Source: Streptomyces caelestis (lineage in GTDB: Bacteria; Actinomycetota; Actinomycetes; Streptomycetales; Streptomycetaceae). Taken from it: a DNA stretch of 64,000 bases. Shown here piece by piece: positions 25,047-33,196 of the stretch. The stretch covers positions 65,013-129,012 of the forward strand of contig NZ_LGCN01000096.1 of NCBI RefSeq assembly GCF_001279005.1, written 5' to 3'. The position numbers and the translations under genes were made by a program. Below the pieces are notes generated by a model that had not been told where the DNA came from, searched no databases, and saw only the letters and a list, made by a program, of their open reading frames with translations. Positions within the stretch are counted from its first letter, which is position 1. Every line of letters starts with the position of its first letter.

Positions 25047-27074
25047 ATGACAGAGCGTCAGAAGGACCGTCCGTGGCTCATGCGGACCTACGCCGGCCAC
25101 TCCACGGCCGAGGCGTCCAACGAGCTGTACCGGCGCAACCTCGCCAAGGGCCAGACCGGTCTGTCGGTCGCGTTCGACCTGCCGACCCAGACCGGGTACG
25201 ACTCCGACCACGTCCTCGCCCGCGGCGAGGTCGGCCGGGTCGGCGTGCCGGTCGCGCACCTCGGTGACATGCGCCGGCTGTTCCAGGACATCCCCCTGGA
25301 GCAGATGAACACCTCGATGACGATCAACGCCACCGCCATGTGGCTGCTGGCGCTCTACCAGGTCGTCGCCGAGGAGCAGGGCGCGGACATCACCCGGCTC
25401 CAGGGCACGACCCAGAACGACATCGTGAAGGAGTACCTGTCCCGGGGGACGCACGTCTTCCCGCCGGGCCCGTCGCTCCGCCTCACGACGGACATGATCG
25501 CGTACACGGTCTCCCGCATCCCGAAGTGGAACCCGATCAACATCTGCAGCTACCACCTGCAGGAGGCCGGGGCCACGCCGGTGCAGGAGATCGCGTACGC
25601 GATGTCCACCGCGGTCGCCGTGCTCGACGCGGTGCGCGACAGCGGCCAGGTGCCGCAGGAGCGCATGGGCGACGTGGTCGGCCGCATCTCCTTCTTCGTC
25701 AACGCGGGAGTCCGCTTCGTCGAGGAGATGTGCAAGATGCGCGCCTTCGGCCGCATCTGGGACCGGGTCACCCGCGAGCGGTACGGCATCGAGGACCCCC
25801 GGCACCGCCGCTTCCGCTACGGCGTCCAGGTCAACTCCCTCGGGCTGACCGAGGCGCAGCCGGAGAACAACGTCCAGCGGATCGTGCTGGAGATGCTGGC
25901 CGTCACCCTCTCCAAGGACGCCCGCGCGCGTGCCGTGCAGCTGCCGGCCTGGAACGAGGCCCTGGGCCTGCCCCGCCCCTGGGACCAGCAGTGGTCGCTG
26001 CGCATCCAGCAGGTCCTGGCGTACGAGAGCGACCTGCTGGAGTACGACGACATCTTCGAGGGGTCGAAGGTGATCGAGGCGAAGGTCGAGGAACTGGTCG
26101 CTGAGGCGACGGCGGAGATCGAGCGGATCCAGGAGATGGGCGGCGCGCTGGCCGCCGTCGAGTCCGGCTACCTCAAGTCGCAGCTGGTCGCCTCGCACGC
26201 CGAGCGGCGGGCCCGGATCGAGTCGGGCGAGGAGAAGATCATCGGTGTCAACGCCTTCGAGGGCACCGAGCCCAACCCGCTGACCGCCGACCTGGACACC
26301 GCGATCCAGACGGTCGACCCCGCGGTGGAGGCCCGGGTCGTCGCCTCGCTGCGGAACTGGCGCGACACCCGCTACCAGCCGCCCTTCAACCACCCGCGCC
26401 CCTGCAAGGCGCTGGAGAAGCTGAAGGAGGCCGCGAAGGGCACCGACAACCTCATGGAGGCCACCCTGGAGTGCGCCCGCGCCGGCGTCACGACCGGCGA
26501 GTGGGCCGGGGCGCTGCGCGAGGTGTTCGGCGAGTTCCGGGCGCCGACCGGCGTCTCCTCCGCCCCGGTGGCGGTCGCCGCCGAGGAGGGCTCGGCCCTG
26601 TCGGAGGTCCGCCGCAAGGTGGAACGGACGGCCGGGGACCTCGGCGTCGGCAAGCTGCGCTTCCTGGTCGGCAAGCCGGGCCTGGACGGGCATTCCAACG
26701 GCGCCGAGCAGATCGCCGTGCGGGCCCGCGACGCCGGGTTCGAGGTGGTCTACCAGGGCATCCGGCTCACCCCGGAGCAGATCGTGGACGCCGCTCTCGC
26801 CGAGGACGTGCACGCGGTGGGCCTGTCCGTCCTCTCCGGCTCGCACGCCCAGCTGGTGCCGGACGTGCTCGAACGGCTCCGTGTGGCCGGTGCCACGGAT
26901 ATACCGGTGATCGCCGGTGGCATCATCCCCAGCGGTGACGCCGAACAGCTGCGGGCCGCCGGAGTGGCCGCGGTCTTCACCCCGAAGGACTTCGACATCA
27001 CCGGGATCATCGGCCGCATCGTCGACGAGATCCGCACAGCGAACAAGCTCGACCCCCTGGAGGTCCCCGCATGA
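25047..27074 (+). CDS. ecm: Ethylmalonyl-CoA mutase (B12-dependent)
   Basis: The protein has 675 residues. The N-terminal TIM-barrel half has the acyl-CoA mutase landmarks GLSVAFDLPTQTGYDSDH, MNTSMTINATAMWLLALY and LRLTTDMIAYTVSRIPKWNP. The C-terminal 130 residues are a cobalamin domain with GLDGHSNGAEQI (His549, lower cobalt ligand), LSVLSGSHAQLVPDVL and VIAGGIIPSGDAEQLRAAGV. It rearranges ethylmalonyl-CoA to methylsuccinyl-CoA. It could be mistaken for methylmalonyl-CoA mutase, but the single-subunit size and the ccr/mcl context favour Ecm. Its stop overlaps the mcl start by 4 nt (ATGA). Confidence 0.93.
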   Translation: MTERQKDRPWLMRTYAGHSTAEASNELYRRNLAKGQTGLSVAFDLPTQTGYDSDHVLARGEVGRVGVPVAHLGDMRRLFQDIPLEQMNTSMTINATAMWLLALYQVVAEEQGADITRLQGTTQNDIVKEYLSRGTHVFPPGPSLRLTTDMIAYTVSRIPKWNPINICSYHLQEAGATPVQEIAYAMSTAVAVLDAVRDSGQVPQERMGDVVGRISFFVNAGVRFVEEMCKMRAFGRIWDRVTRERYGIEDPRHRRFRYGVQVNSLGLTEAQPENNVQRIVLEMLAVTLSKDARARAVQLPAWNEALGLPRPWDQQWSLRIQQVLAYESDLLEYDDIFEGSKVIEAKVEELVAEATAEIERIQEMGGALAAVESGYLKSQLVASHAERRARIESGEEKIIGVNAFEGTEPNPLTADLDTAIQTVDPAVEARVVASLRNWRDTRYQPPFNHPRPCKALEKLKEAAKGTDNLMEATLECARAGVTTGEWAGALREVFGEFRAPTGVSSAPVAVAAEEGSALSEVRRKVERTAGDLGVGKLRFLVGKPGLDGHSNGAEQIAVRARDAGFEVVYQGIRLTPEQIVDAALAEDVHAVGLSVLSGSHAQLVPDVLERLRVAGATDIPVIAGGIIPSGDAEQLRAAGVAAVFTPKDFDITGIIGRIVDEIRTANKLDPLEVPA

Positions 27075-28033
27075 CGACCGTCAACCGCCTTCGCCCCCGC
27101 CGCTCCTGCCTGGCGGTCCCGGGAAGCAACCCGCGCTTCCTGGAGAAGGCGCAGGGCCTCCCGGCGGACCAGGTCTTCCTGGACCTGGAGGACGCCTGCG
27201 CGCCGCTCGCCAAGCCCGAGGCGCGGCACACCATCGTGAAGTTCCTCAACGAGGGCGACTGGACCGGCAAGACCCGCGTCGTGCGCGTCAACGACTGGAC
27301 CACCGAGTGGACGTACCGGGACGTCGTGACGGTCGTCGAGGGCGCCGGCCCGAACCTCGACTGCATCATGCTGCCGAAGGTCCAGGACGCCCAGCAGATC
27401 GTGGCGCTGGACCTGCTGCTGACCCAGATCGAGAAGACCATGGGCTTCGAGGTCGGCCGGATCGGCATCGAGGCGCAGATCGAGAACGCCCGCGGCCTGA
27501 ACAACGTCAACGAGATCGCGCAGGCCTCCCCGCGCGTCGAGACCATCATCTTCGGCCCGGCCGACTTCATGGCGTCCATCAACATGAAGTCGCTGGTCGT
27601 GGGCGAGCAGCCGCCCGGCTACCCGGCGGACGCCTACCACTACATCCTGATGAAGATCCTGATGGCCGCCCGCGCCAACGACCTCCAGGCGATCGACGGC
27701 CCCTACCTGCAGATCCGCAACGTGGACGGCTACCGCGAGGTCGCGCGGCGCGCCGCCGCCCTCGGCTTCGACGGCAAGTGGGTGCTGCACCCGGGCCAGG
27801 TCGAGGCGTCCAACGAGATCTTCTCGCCCTCGCAGGAGGACTACGACCACGCCGAGCTGATCCTGGACGCGTACGACTACTACACCTCCGAGGCGGGCGG
27901 CAAGAAGGGCTCCGCGATGCTCGGCGACGAGATGATCGACGAGGCCAGCCGCAAGATGGCGCTGGTCGTCTCGGGCAAGGGACGCGCCGCCGGCATGCGG
28001 CGCACCAGCAAGTTCGAGATCCCGGAGGGCTGA
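27071..28033 (+). CDS. mcl: L-malyl-CoA / beta-methylmalyl-CoA lyase (CitE-like)
   Basis: The 320-residue product belongs to the HpcH/HpaI aldolase (CitE) family. SCLAVPGSNPRFLEKAQGL leads into VFLDLEDACAP, which carries acidic metal ligands; GIEAQIENARGLNNVNEIAQ has the Glu ligand, followed by IIFGPADFMASI. The later KWVLHPGQVEASNEIF is also conserved. In the ethylmalonyl-CoA pathway it splits beta-methylmalyl-CoA into glyoxylate and propionyl-CoA, and malyl-CoA into glyoxylate and acetyl-CoA. It is translationally coupled to ecm and followed after 5 nt by mch. Confidence 0.92.
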   Translation: MTTVNRLRPRRSCLAVPGSNPRFLEKAQGLPADQVFLDLEDACAPLAKPEARHTIVKFLNEGDWTGKTRVVRVNDWTTEWTYRDVVTVVEGAGPNLDCIMLPKVQDAQQIVALDLLLTQIEKTMGFEVGRIGIEAQIENARGLNNVNEIAQASPRVETIIFGPADFMASINMKSLVVGEQPPGYPADAYHYILMKILMAARANDLQAIDGPYLQIRNVDGYREVARRAAALGFDGKWVLHPGQVEASNEIFSPSQEDYDHAELILDAYDYYTSEAGGKKGSAMLGDEMIDEASRKMALVVSGKGRAAGMRRTSKFEIPEG

Positions 28034-28038
28034 GCGCC

Positions 28039-28551
28039 ATGCAGTTCGGACGCACCTACGAGGAGTTCGAGGTCGGGGCGGTGTACAAGCACTGGCCGGG
28101 CAAGACGGTCACCGAGTACGACGACCACCTGTTCTGTCTCCTCACGATGAACCACCACCCGCTCCACATGGACAGCAACTACGCCGAGAGGACGACGGAC
28201 TTCGGCAGGAACGTGGTGGTGGGCAACTACGTCTACTCGCTCCTTCTCGGCATGTCGGTGCCGGACGTCTCCGGCAAGGCGATCGCCAACCTGGAGATCG
28301 AGTCGCTCAGGCACGTGGCGCCGACCTTCCACGGCGACACGGTCTACGGCCAGACGACCGTGCTCGACAAGTGGCCGTCGAAGTCGAAGAACGACCGCGG
28401 GATCGTCCACGTCGAGACCAGGGGCTACAAGCAGGACGGGACCCTGGTCTGCGTGTTCCGCCGCAAGGTGATGGTGCCGACCGAGACGTACGTCAAGGAG
28501 CGCGGCGGCGAGCAGCCCGGCCGCCCCGAGCTGAAGGAACAGGGGAAGTAA
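28039..28551 (+). CDS. mch: Mesaconyl-CoA hydratase-like MaoC dehydratase
   Basis: This 170-residue protein starts at ATG 28039. It is a single MaoC/hot-dog domain with the hydratase signature in FCLLTMNHHPLHMDSNYAER, where the HHPLHMD stretch provides the catalytic Asp/His pair, and a second block VVGNYVYSLLLGMSV. In this operon it should interconvert mesaconyl-CoA and beta-methylmalyl-CoA. Known Mch proteins from Proteobacteria are about twice this size, so a one-domain form working as a dimer is inferred. Confidence 0.85.
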   Translation: MQFGRTYEEFEVGAVYKHWPGKTVTEYDDHLFCLLTMNHHPLHMDSNYAERTTDFGRNVVVGNYVYSLLLGMSVPDVSGKAIANLEIESLRHVAPTFHGDTVYGQTTVLDKWPSKSKNDRGIVHVETRGYKQDGTLVCVFRRKVMVPTETYVKERGGEQPGRPELKEQGK

Positions 28552-28554
28552 GCG

Positions 28555-29760
28555 ATGGCCCGTCTCGCCCGGACCGCCGGTCTGACCGACGTCCAGCAGG
28601 AGATCCTCTCCACCGTCCGCGACTTCGTGGACAAGGAGATCATCCCGGTCGCCACCGAGCTGGAGCACCGCGACGAGTACCCGCAGCAGATCGTCGACGG
28701 CCTCAGGGAACTCGGTCTCTTCGGCCTGATGATCCCCGAGGAGTACGGAGGTCTGGGCGAGTCGCTCCTGACCTACGCCCTGTGCGTGGAGGAGATCGCC
28801 CGCGGCTGGATGTCGGTCTCCGGCATCATCAACACGCACTTCATCGTGGCGTACATGCTCAAGCAGCACGGCACGCAGGAGCAGAAGGACCACTTCCTGC
28901 CGAGGATGGCGGCCGGCGACGTCCGGGGCGCCTTCTCGATGTCGGAGCCGGGCCTCGGCTCCGATGTGTCGGCGATCACGTCGAAGGCGGTGAAGGACGG
29001 CGAGGAGTACGTCCTGAACGGCCAGAAGATGTGGCTGACGAACGGCGGCACGTCGTCACTGGTGGCCGTTCTGGTGCGGAGTGACGAAGGACACCCCGAG
29101 GGCACCGCGCCCCACAGGTCGATGACCACCTTCCTGGTGGAGAAGGAACCGGGCTTCGGCGAGGTCCGCCCCGGCCTGACCATCCCCGGCAAGATCGACA
29201 AGATGGGCTACAAGGGGGTCGACACGACCGAGCTCATCATGGACGACCTGCGGATTCCCGCCGATCGGGTGCTCGGCGGGACCACCGGCCGAGGTTTTTA
29301 CCAAATGATGGACGGGGTCGAGGTGGGCCGCGTCAATGTGGCGGCGCGTGGTTGCGGGGTCGCTCAGCGTGCCTTCGAGCTCGGCGTCCGGTACGCCCAG
29401 CAGCGTCATACTTTCGGCAAGCCGATCGCCCGGCACCAGGCCATCCAGTTCAAGCTGGCCGAGATGGCTACCAAGGTGGAGGCCGCGCATGCCATGATGG
29501 TGAACGCGGCGCGCAAAAAGGACTCCGGGGAGCGAAACGACCTCGAGGCAGGGATGGCGAAGTACCTCGCCTCCGAATACTGCAAGGAGGTCGTGGAGGA
29601 CGCCTTCCGGATCCACGGCGGCTACGGCTTCTCCAAGGAGTACGAGATCGAGCGCCTCTACCGGGAGGCGCCGATGCTGCTGATCGGTGAAGGCACCGCC
29701 GAGATCCAGAAAATGATCATCGGCCGCCGACTGCTCGAAGAGTATCGATTCCAGGGCTAG
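28555..29760 (+). CDS. Acyl-CoA dehydrogenase, candidate methylsuccinyl-CoA dehydrogenase
   Basis: The 401-residue flavoprotein starts 3 nt after the mch stop. It has the standard blocks GAFSMSEPGLGSDVSAI (FAD/substrate), YVLNGQKMWLTNGG, RHTFGKPIARHQAIQFKLAE and AFRIHGGYGFSKEYEIERLY. The catalytic base is Glu379 in LLIGEGTAEIQ. By position it should oxidise (2S)-methylsuccinyl-CoA to mesaconyl-CoA. The Rhodobacter enzyme carries an extra N-terminal region that is absent here, so substrate assignment rests on context. Confidence 0.85.
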   Translation: MARLARTAGLTDVQQEILSTVRDFVDKEIIPVATELEHRDEYPQQIVDGLRELGLFGLMIPEEYGGLGESLLTYALCVEEIARGWMSVSGIINTHFIVAYMLKQHGTQEQKDHFLPRMAAGDVRGAFSMSEPGLGSDVSAITSKAVKDGEEYVLNGQKMWLTNGGTSSLVAVLVRSDEGHPEGTAPHRSMTTFLVEKEPGFGEVRPGLTIPGKIDKMGYKGVDTTELIMDDLRIPADRVLGGTTGRGFYQMMDGVEVGRVNVAARGCGVAQRAFELGVRYAQQRHTFGKPIARHQAIQFKLAEMATKVEAAHAMMVNAARKKDSGERNDLEAGMAKYLASEYCKEVVEDAFRIHGGYGFSKEYEIERLYREAPMLLIGEGTAEIQKMIIGRRLLEEYRFQG

Positions 29761-29768
29761 ATGTCCGG

Positions 29769-29809
29769 ATACGGGGTGTTTTCTTGGAGAAGATGATCAC
29801 ACCCCGTAT
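29769..29809 (+). terminator. 11-bp inverted repeat after the ccr operon
   Basis: ATACGGGGTGT at 29769-29779 and ACACCCCGTAT at 29799-29809 are exact inverted repeats with a 19-nt loop, beginning 8 bp after the acyl-CoA dehydrogenase stop. It could be a terminator stem, or an operator for psd, whose gene starts 121 bp further on. No T-run follows. Confidence 0.45.
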
Positions 29810-29841
29810 GCACTCTTCGGCCGCCGACTCGGCTGACTGGC

Positions 29842-29872
29842 TTACCCAGTTACGGCTCGGAACCGCTACGAT
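29842..29872 (+). promoter_or_regulatory. Weak candidate promoter for psd-pssA
   Basis: TTACCC at 29842-29847 and TACGAT at 29867-29872 are separated by 19 bp, slightly long for the primary sigma factor. The -10 is good and lies about 58 bp before ATG 29931. No other candidate in the 170-bp gap is better. Confidence 0.3.
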
Positions 29873-29930
29873 CGCCGGAAAGCCGCCGTCCCCCGCAAGT
29901 GCGCGGCATCATCCGCTACGAAGGTCATCC

Positions 29931-30587
29931 ATGCCCCACAGCCAAACCTCTGCACACCGCGACAGCCTCGCCGGCGTACGCCTCGCGCGCGGAGCATCGC
30001 CGTGGCTTCTGCCGACCGTCGCCACCGCAGCCGTCAGTCTGCTCCGCTCCCGCCGCTCGGGTGCCGCCAAGGCCGTCGCCGTCCCCGCCACCGCCCTGGC
30101 GGCGGGGATGCTGTGGTTCTTCCGCGACCCCGAGCGTGAGATCGCCCAGGGCAGGGTCATCTCGCCCGCCGACGGTGTGGTGCAGAGCATCATGCCGTGG
30201 AAGGACGGCCGTACCCGCGTCGCCATCTTCATGAGCCCGCTCAACGTCCACGTGAACCGGGCCCCGCTGTCCGGCACGGTGACGTCGGTCGAGCACATCC
30301 CCGGTGGCTTCGTTCCCGCCTTCAACAAGGAGAGCGAGAACAACGAGCGCGTCGTGTGGCACTTCGACACCGAGCTCGGCGACATCGAGATGATCCAGAT
30401 CGCCGGCGCGGTGGCCCGCCGCATCGTCCCCTACGTGCCCCAGGGCACCAAGGTCGAGCAGGGCGAGCGCATCGGTCTGATCCGCTTCGGCTCACGCGTC
30501 GACGTCTACCTGCCCGAGGGCGTGGAGGTGGCCGTCGAGGTCGGCCAGAAGACCGTGGCGGGGGTGACTCGCATTGACCGTGGTTGA
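29931..30587 (+). CDS. psd: Phosphatidylserine decarboxylase proenzyme
   Basis: The start is ATG 29931; the frame runs further upstream through the operator-like repeat, which is unlikely to be coding. The 218-residue length fits the short archaeal/actinobacterial class. WFFRDPEREIAQGRVISPAD, VAIFMSPLNVHVNRAPLSG and NNERVVWHFDT are typical. Self-cleavage should occur between Gly187 and Ser188 in LIRFGSRVD, creating the pyruvoyl group. The enzyme makes phosphatidylethanolamine in the membrane, and the next gene supplies its substrate. Confidence 0.93.
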   Translation: MPHSQTSAHRDSLAGVRLARGASPWLLPTVATAAVSLLRSRRSGAAKAVAVPATALAAGMLWFFRDPEREIAQGRVISPADGVVQSIMPWKDGRTRVAIFMSPLNVHVNRAPLSGTVTSVEHIPGGFVPAFNKESENNERVVWHFDTELGDIEMIQIAGAVARRIVPYVPQGTKVEQGERIGLIRFGSRVDVYLPEGVEVAVEVGQKTVAGVTRIDRG

Positions 30588-31434
30588 TCCGGAGACACAG
30601 GCCGGCTGGGTGCCCGAGGCCGACGATGCGGACGACGAGGAGGAGATGCCCCTCTCGCTCCGCCTGTCGATAGCGGACACCCTCACTCTCGGCAACGCCA
30701 CCTGCGGCTTCATGGCGGTGTACTTCACCACCACCGGCATCCTGATCCCGCACCTCTCGGGTGACGATTCGGGCATGGCCCGCAACAGCGCGGCCACGGC
30801 CGTGATACTCATGCTGTGCGCGGCCGTCTTCGACCTGTTCGACGGCCTCGTCGCCCGCAAGCTGCGGTCGTCGCCGATGGGCGCGGAGCTGGACAACCTC
30901 TCCGACCTGATCAGCTTCGGTCTGGCGCCCGCGTACTTCGTGCTCGTGTACGGCATGGTCGCGAGGGACGCGCACGAGCGGGTCGCGGCGGTGGGCGCGA
31001 TCGTGGTGCTGCTGGCGGTGGTGCTGAGGCTGGCGAGATTCTCCTGCGTCACGGTCAAGGACGGCACGTTCCAGGGGATGCCGTCACCGTTCGGAGCGCT
31101 GACGGTCGTGTCGATCGTGCTGCTCGAGCTGCCGTTCGAGGCGACGCTGCTGGCGATCCTCGGGACGGCGTGGCTGATGGTGAGCCGCGTGGAGTACCCG
31201 AAGCCGCGGGGGCGGCTCGCGGTGGCGATGCTGTCGTGGATCGTGCTCAGCATGGGGCTGCTGGCGGCGTGGGCGTTCGACGCGCCGGGCGGTCAGCTGC
31301 TGCTGCAGACGGGCTGCGCACTGCAGCTGGTGATGGGTGCGGTGATCCCGCTGTTCGCCACGGCCCGCCGGGTGAACACCTTCCGTGACAACCGGCGCGA
31401 GAGCCGTGAGGCGCGGGCGGCGCAGATCCCGTAA
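30574..31434 (+). CDS. pssA: CDP-diacylglycerol-serine O-phosphatidyltransferase
   Basis: The 286-residue product is best started at TTG 30574, overlapping the psd end by 14 nt; GTG 30580 is the alternative. The CDP-alcohol phosphotransferase signature is complete in DGLVARKLRSSPMGAELD followed by NLSD (DG-x2-AR-x8-G-x3-D-x3-D). About eight membrane helices follow or precede it. An acidic N-terminal stretch (DADDEEEMP) is cytoplasmic. It forms phosphatidylserine, which Psd decarboxylates, so the two genes form the phosphatidylethanolamine operon. Confidence 0.92.
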   Translation: MTVVDPETQAGWVPEADDADDEEEMPLSLRLSIADTLTLGNATCGFMAVYFTTTGILIPHLSGDDSGMARNSAATAVILMLCAAVFDLFDGLVARKLRSSPMGAELDNLSDLISFGLAPAYFVLVYGMVARDAHERVAAVGAIVVLLAVVLRLARFSCVTVKDGTFQGMPSPFGALTVVSIVLLELPFEATLLAILGTAWLMVSRVEYPKPRGRLAVAMLSWIVLSMGLLAAWAFDAPGGQLLLQTGCALQLVMGAVIPLFATARRVNTFRDNRRESREARAAQIP

Positions 31435-31449
31435 CCCGGCTCGTACGTC

Positions 31450-31498
31450 GCCCGAGGGGCCCGGACCGAATCGCTTCGGTCCGGGCCCCTCGGGCTTT
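31450..31498. terminator. Very strong intrinsic terminator after pssA
   Basis: A perfect 21-bp stem (31450-31470 with 31475-31495) closes a TCGC tetraloop and is followed by TTT. It lies between the convergent pssA and glycosyltransferase genes and could stop transcription from both sides. Confidence 0.85.
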
Positions 31499-31518
31499 CC
31501 CGCGGCATCCCCGACGCC

Positions 31519-32973
31519 CTACCGGCCCGGTCGGAGCCGCTCGTACACCGTCACCCGCCGTCCGCGGACCTGCTCGTCCGCCACCGCGGTGAAGGACTCC
31601 TCCAGGACGGCGATCTTCGCCCGGTCCCTTGCCGCCGACACCGGCCGGGCCACCCCGGGCACATCGGTGATCAGCACGATCCGCCGCTGCGCCGACATCG
31701 CGGCCCGTATGCGCTCCGGGCTCGCCTCCTCGCCCTTCAGCGTCCCGGACGCCACAGGGCTCTCCGCCAGCGCGACGTCCCGCAGACCCGCGAAGGCCGC
31801 GGGGGAAACCAGCGCGGTGTCGCGGCGGGCCGCCGGGACGAAGACCACCGCGTCGCCGTCCTTCTTGAGCTGTCGTACGTCCGCCGCCACCGCCAGGACG
31901 TCGTCCACGCGACTGGCGGGGGACCGCTTGGCCAGCATGTGCGGCCACAGCGCGATCACGGCCACGGCGGTCACGGCCGGCACCAGCCATGGTGCCGCTC
32001 GAGGGAACCGCGGCTCGACCATCCGTACCACCGCACCCAGTGCCGCGCCGATCAGCAGGGCCAGGCCCAGCATGCTGAACAGGATGTACCGGTCCAGGAA
32101 GAGCGGCTTGGCCAAGGAGAGGCCGATCAGGCCGATCTGCGGCACCGCCAGCAGGGGCAGGGCGACGGCTGCCGCCGACAGCCGGCCTGCCCGTGGCCGG
32201 TCCAGGAGGGCCCCGAGAGCGCCGATGGCCAGCACGATCGCCGGTCCGATCAGCATGTGCCAGGTCAGCGGCGGGATCCAGGACACTTGCCGGGACTGGG
32301 TCGAGGTGAACAGGATCATCGGCAGGACGGCCGCCACGGCGGCCGCGACGGCCGCCGCCCAGCGGATCCATGTCCCGCGCCCGGCTCTCGTCCAGGCCAG
32401 GGTCGCCGCGTGCGCGGGCAGGATCAGCAGCGACAGCCAGTTGAGCAGCGCGCACAGCAGGACCGTGCCGCCGTAGGCCACCCAGTGCGCTTTCCGGTCG
32501 CGTCCCTGCAACACGGTGACCAGCAGCAGTGTGGAGATGCCGGCTCCCGCCGAGACCAGTGCGTACGGGCGCCCCTCCTGGAGGTGGAACTGCACGGCGG
32601 GAAGCAGACCGAACGCCAGCCCTCCTCCCAGGCCCGCCCAGCCACCGGCCAGCCGGCAGCCGATGACCGTCACACACGCCGCCGCCACCGCCGTGGCCAG
32701 CACGGAGGGCAGGCGCAGTGTCGTGGTGCCCGGCCCGAAGCATTCGAAGAGCCCGTGCATCAGCAGGTAGTAGAGGCCGTGCACGGCGTCGACCTCCCCC
32801 AGCAGGCGCCAGATGTCGGTGACGGACCGGCGGGCCACCTGCCAGGTCGCGGCTTCGTCCCGCCACACGCTGTGCTGCCGGGACAGCCCCCACAGGCCCA
32901 GGGCGAGGGTCCACAGCAGTGGTACCGGCCAGAGGGGCAGGCGGTGCCGCGGGATCGTCATGCGGTGGTTCAT
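31519..32973 (-). CDS. GT39-like polytopic glycosyltransferase
   Basis: This 484-residue membrane protein starts at ATG 32973; ATG 32961 is an alternative. It has about nine to eleven hydrophobic helices. The first extracytoplasmic loop holds the metal/substrate motif SVWRDEAATWQVARRSVTDI (paired acidic residues DE), followed by EVDAVHGLYYLLMHGL, as in the ArnT/PMT (GT39) superfamily. A soluble C-terminal domain of about 110 residues starts at ASRVDDVLAVAADVRQLKKD. Such enzymes transfer sugars from polyprenyl-phosphate donors outside the membrane. The acceptor is unknown. Confidence 0.8.
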   Translation of the reverse strand: MNHRMTIPRHRLPLWPVPLLWTLALGLWGLSRQHSVWRDEAATWQVARRSVTDIWRLLGEVDAVHGLYYLLMHGLFECFGPGTTTLRLPSVLATAVAAACVTVIGCRLAGGWAGLGGGLAFGLLPAVQFHLQEGRPYALVSAGAGISTLLLVTVLQGRDRKAHWVAYGGTVLLCALLNWLSLLILPAHAATLAWTRAGRGTWIRWAAAVAAAVAAVLPMILFTSTQSRQVSWIPPLTWHMLIGPAIVLAIGALGALLDRPRAGRLSAAAVALPLLAVPQIGLIGLSLAKPLFLDRYILFSMLGLALLIGAALGAVVRMVEPRFPRAAPWLVPAVTAVAVIALWPHMLAKRSPASRVDDVLAVAADVRQLKKDGDAVVFVPAARRDTALVSPAAFAGLRDVALAESPVASGTLKGEEASPERIRAAMSAQRRIVLITDVPGVARPVSAARDRAKIAVLEESFTAVADEQVRGRRVTVYERLRPGR

Positions 32974-33196
32974 GGAGTCGTTCGGGTCCTTGGGAAGGCG
33001 GGAGCCGGCCTCGGGCGTCCGGTGGGGCGCCCGAGGCGGGCCGATGACCGCGTGGGGAGGGAAGAGGGTCCCGGCCGTCGGGGGTGGGGACCGGCCGGAT
33101 CACCGACGCGCGCGGAAACGCCCGCGTCGGGCTCGCCTCGGCCGTCGGCCCCCGGAGGCGGAACCGGGTGCCCGGGCCGAGCCGGAGGCGGGGCGG

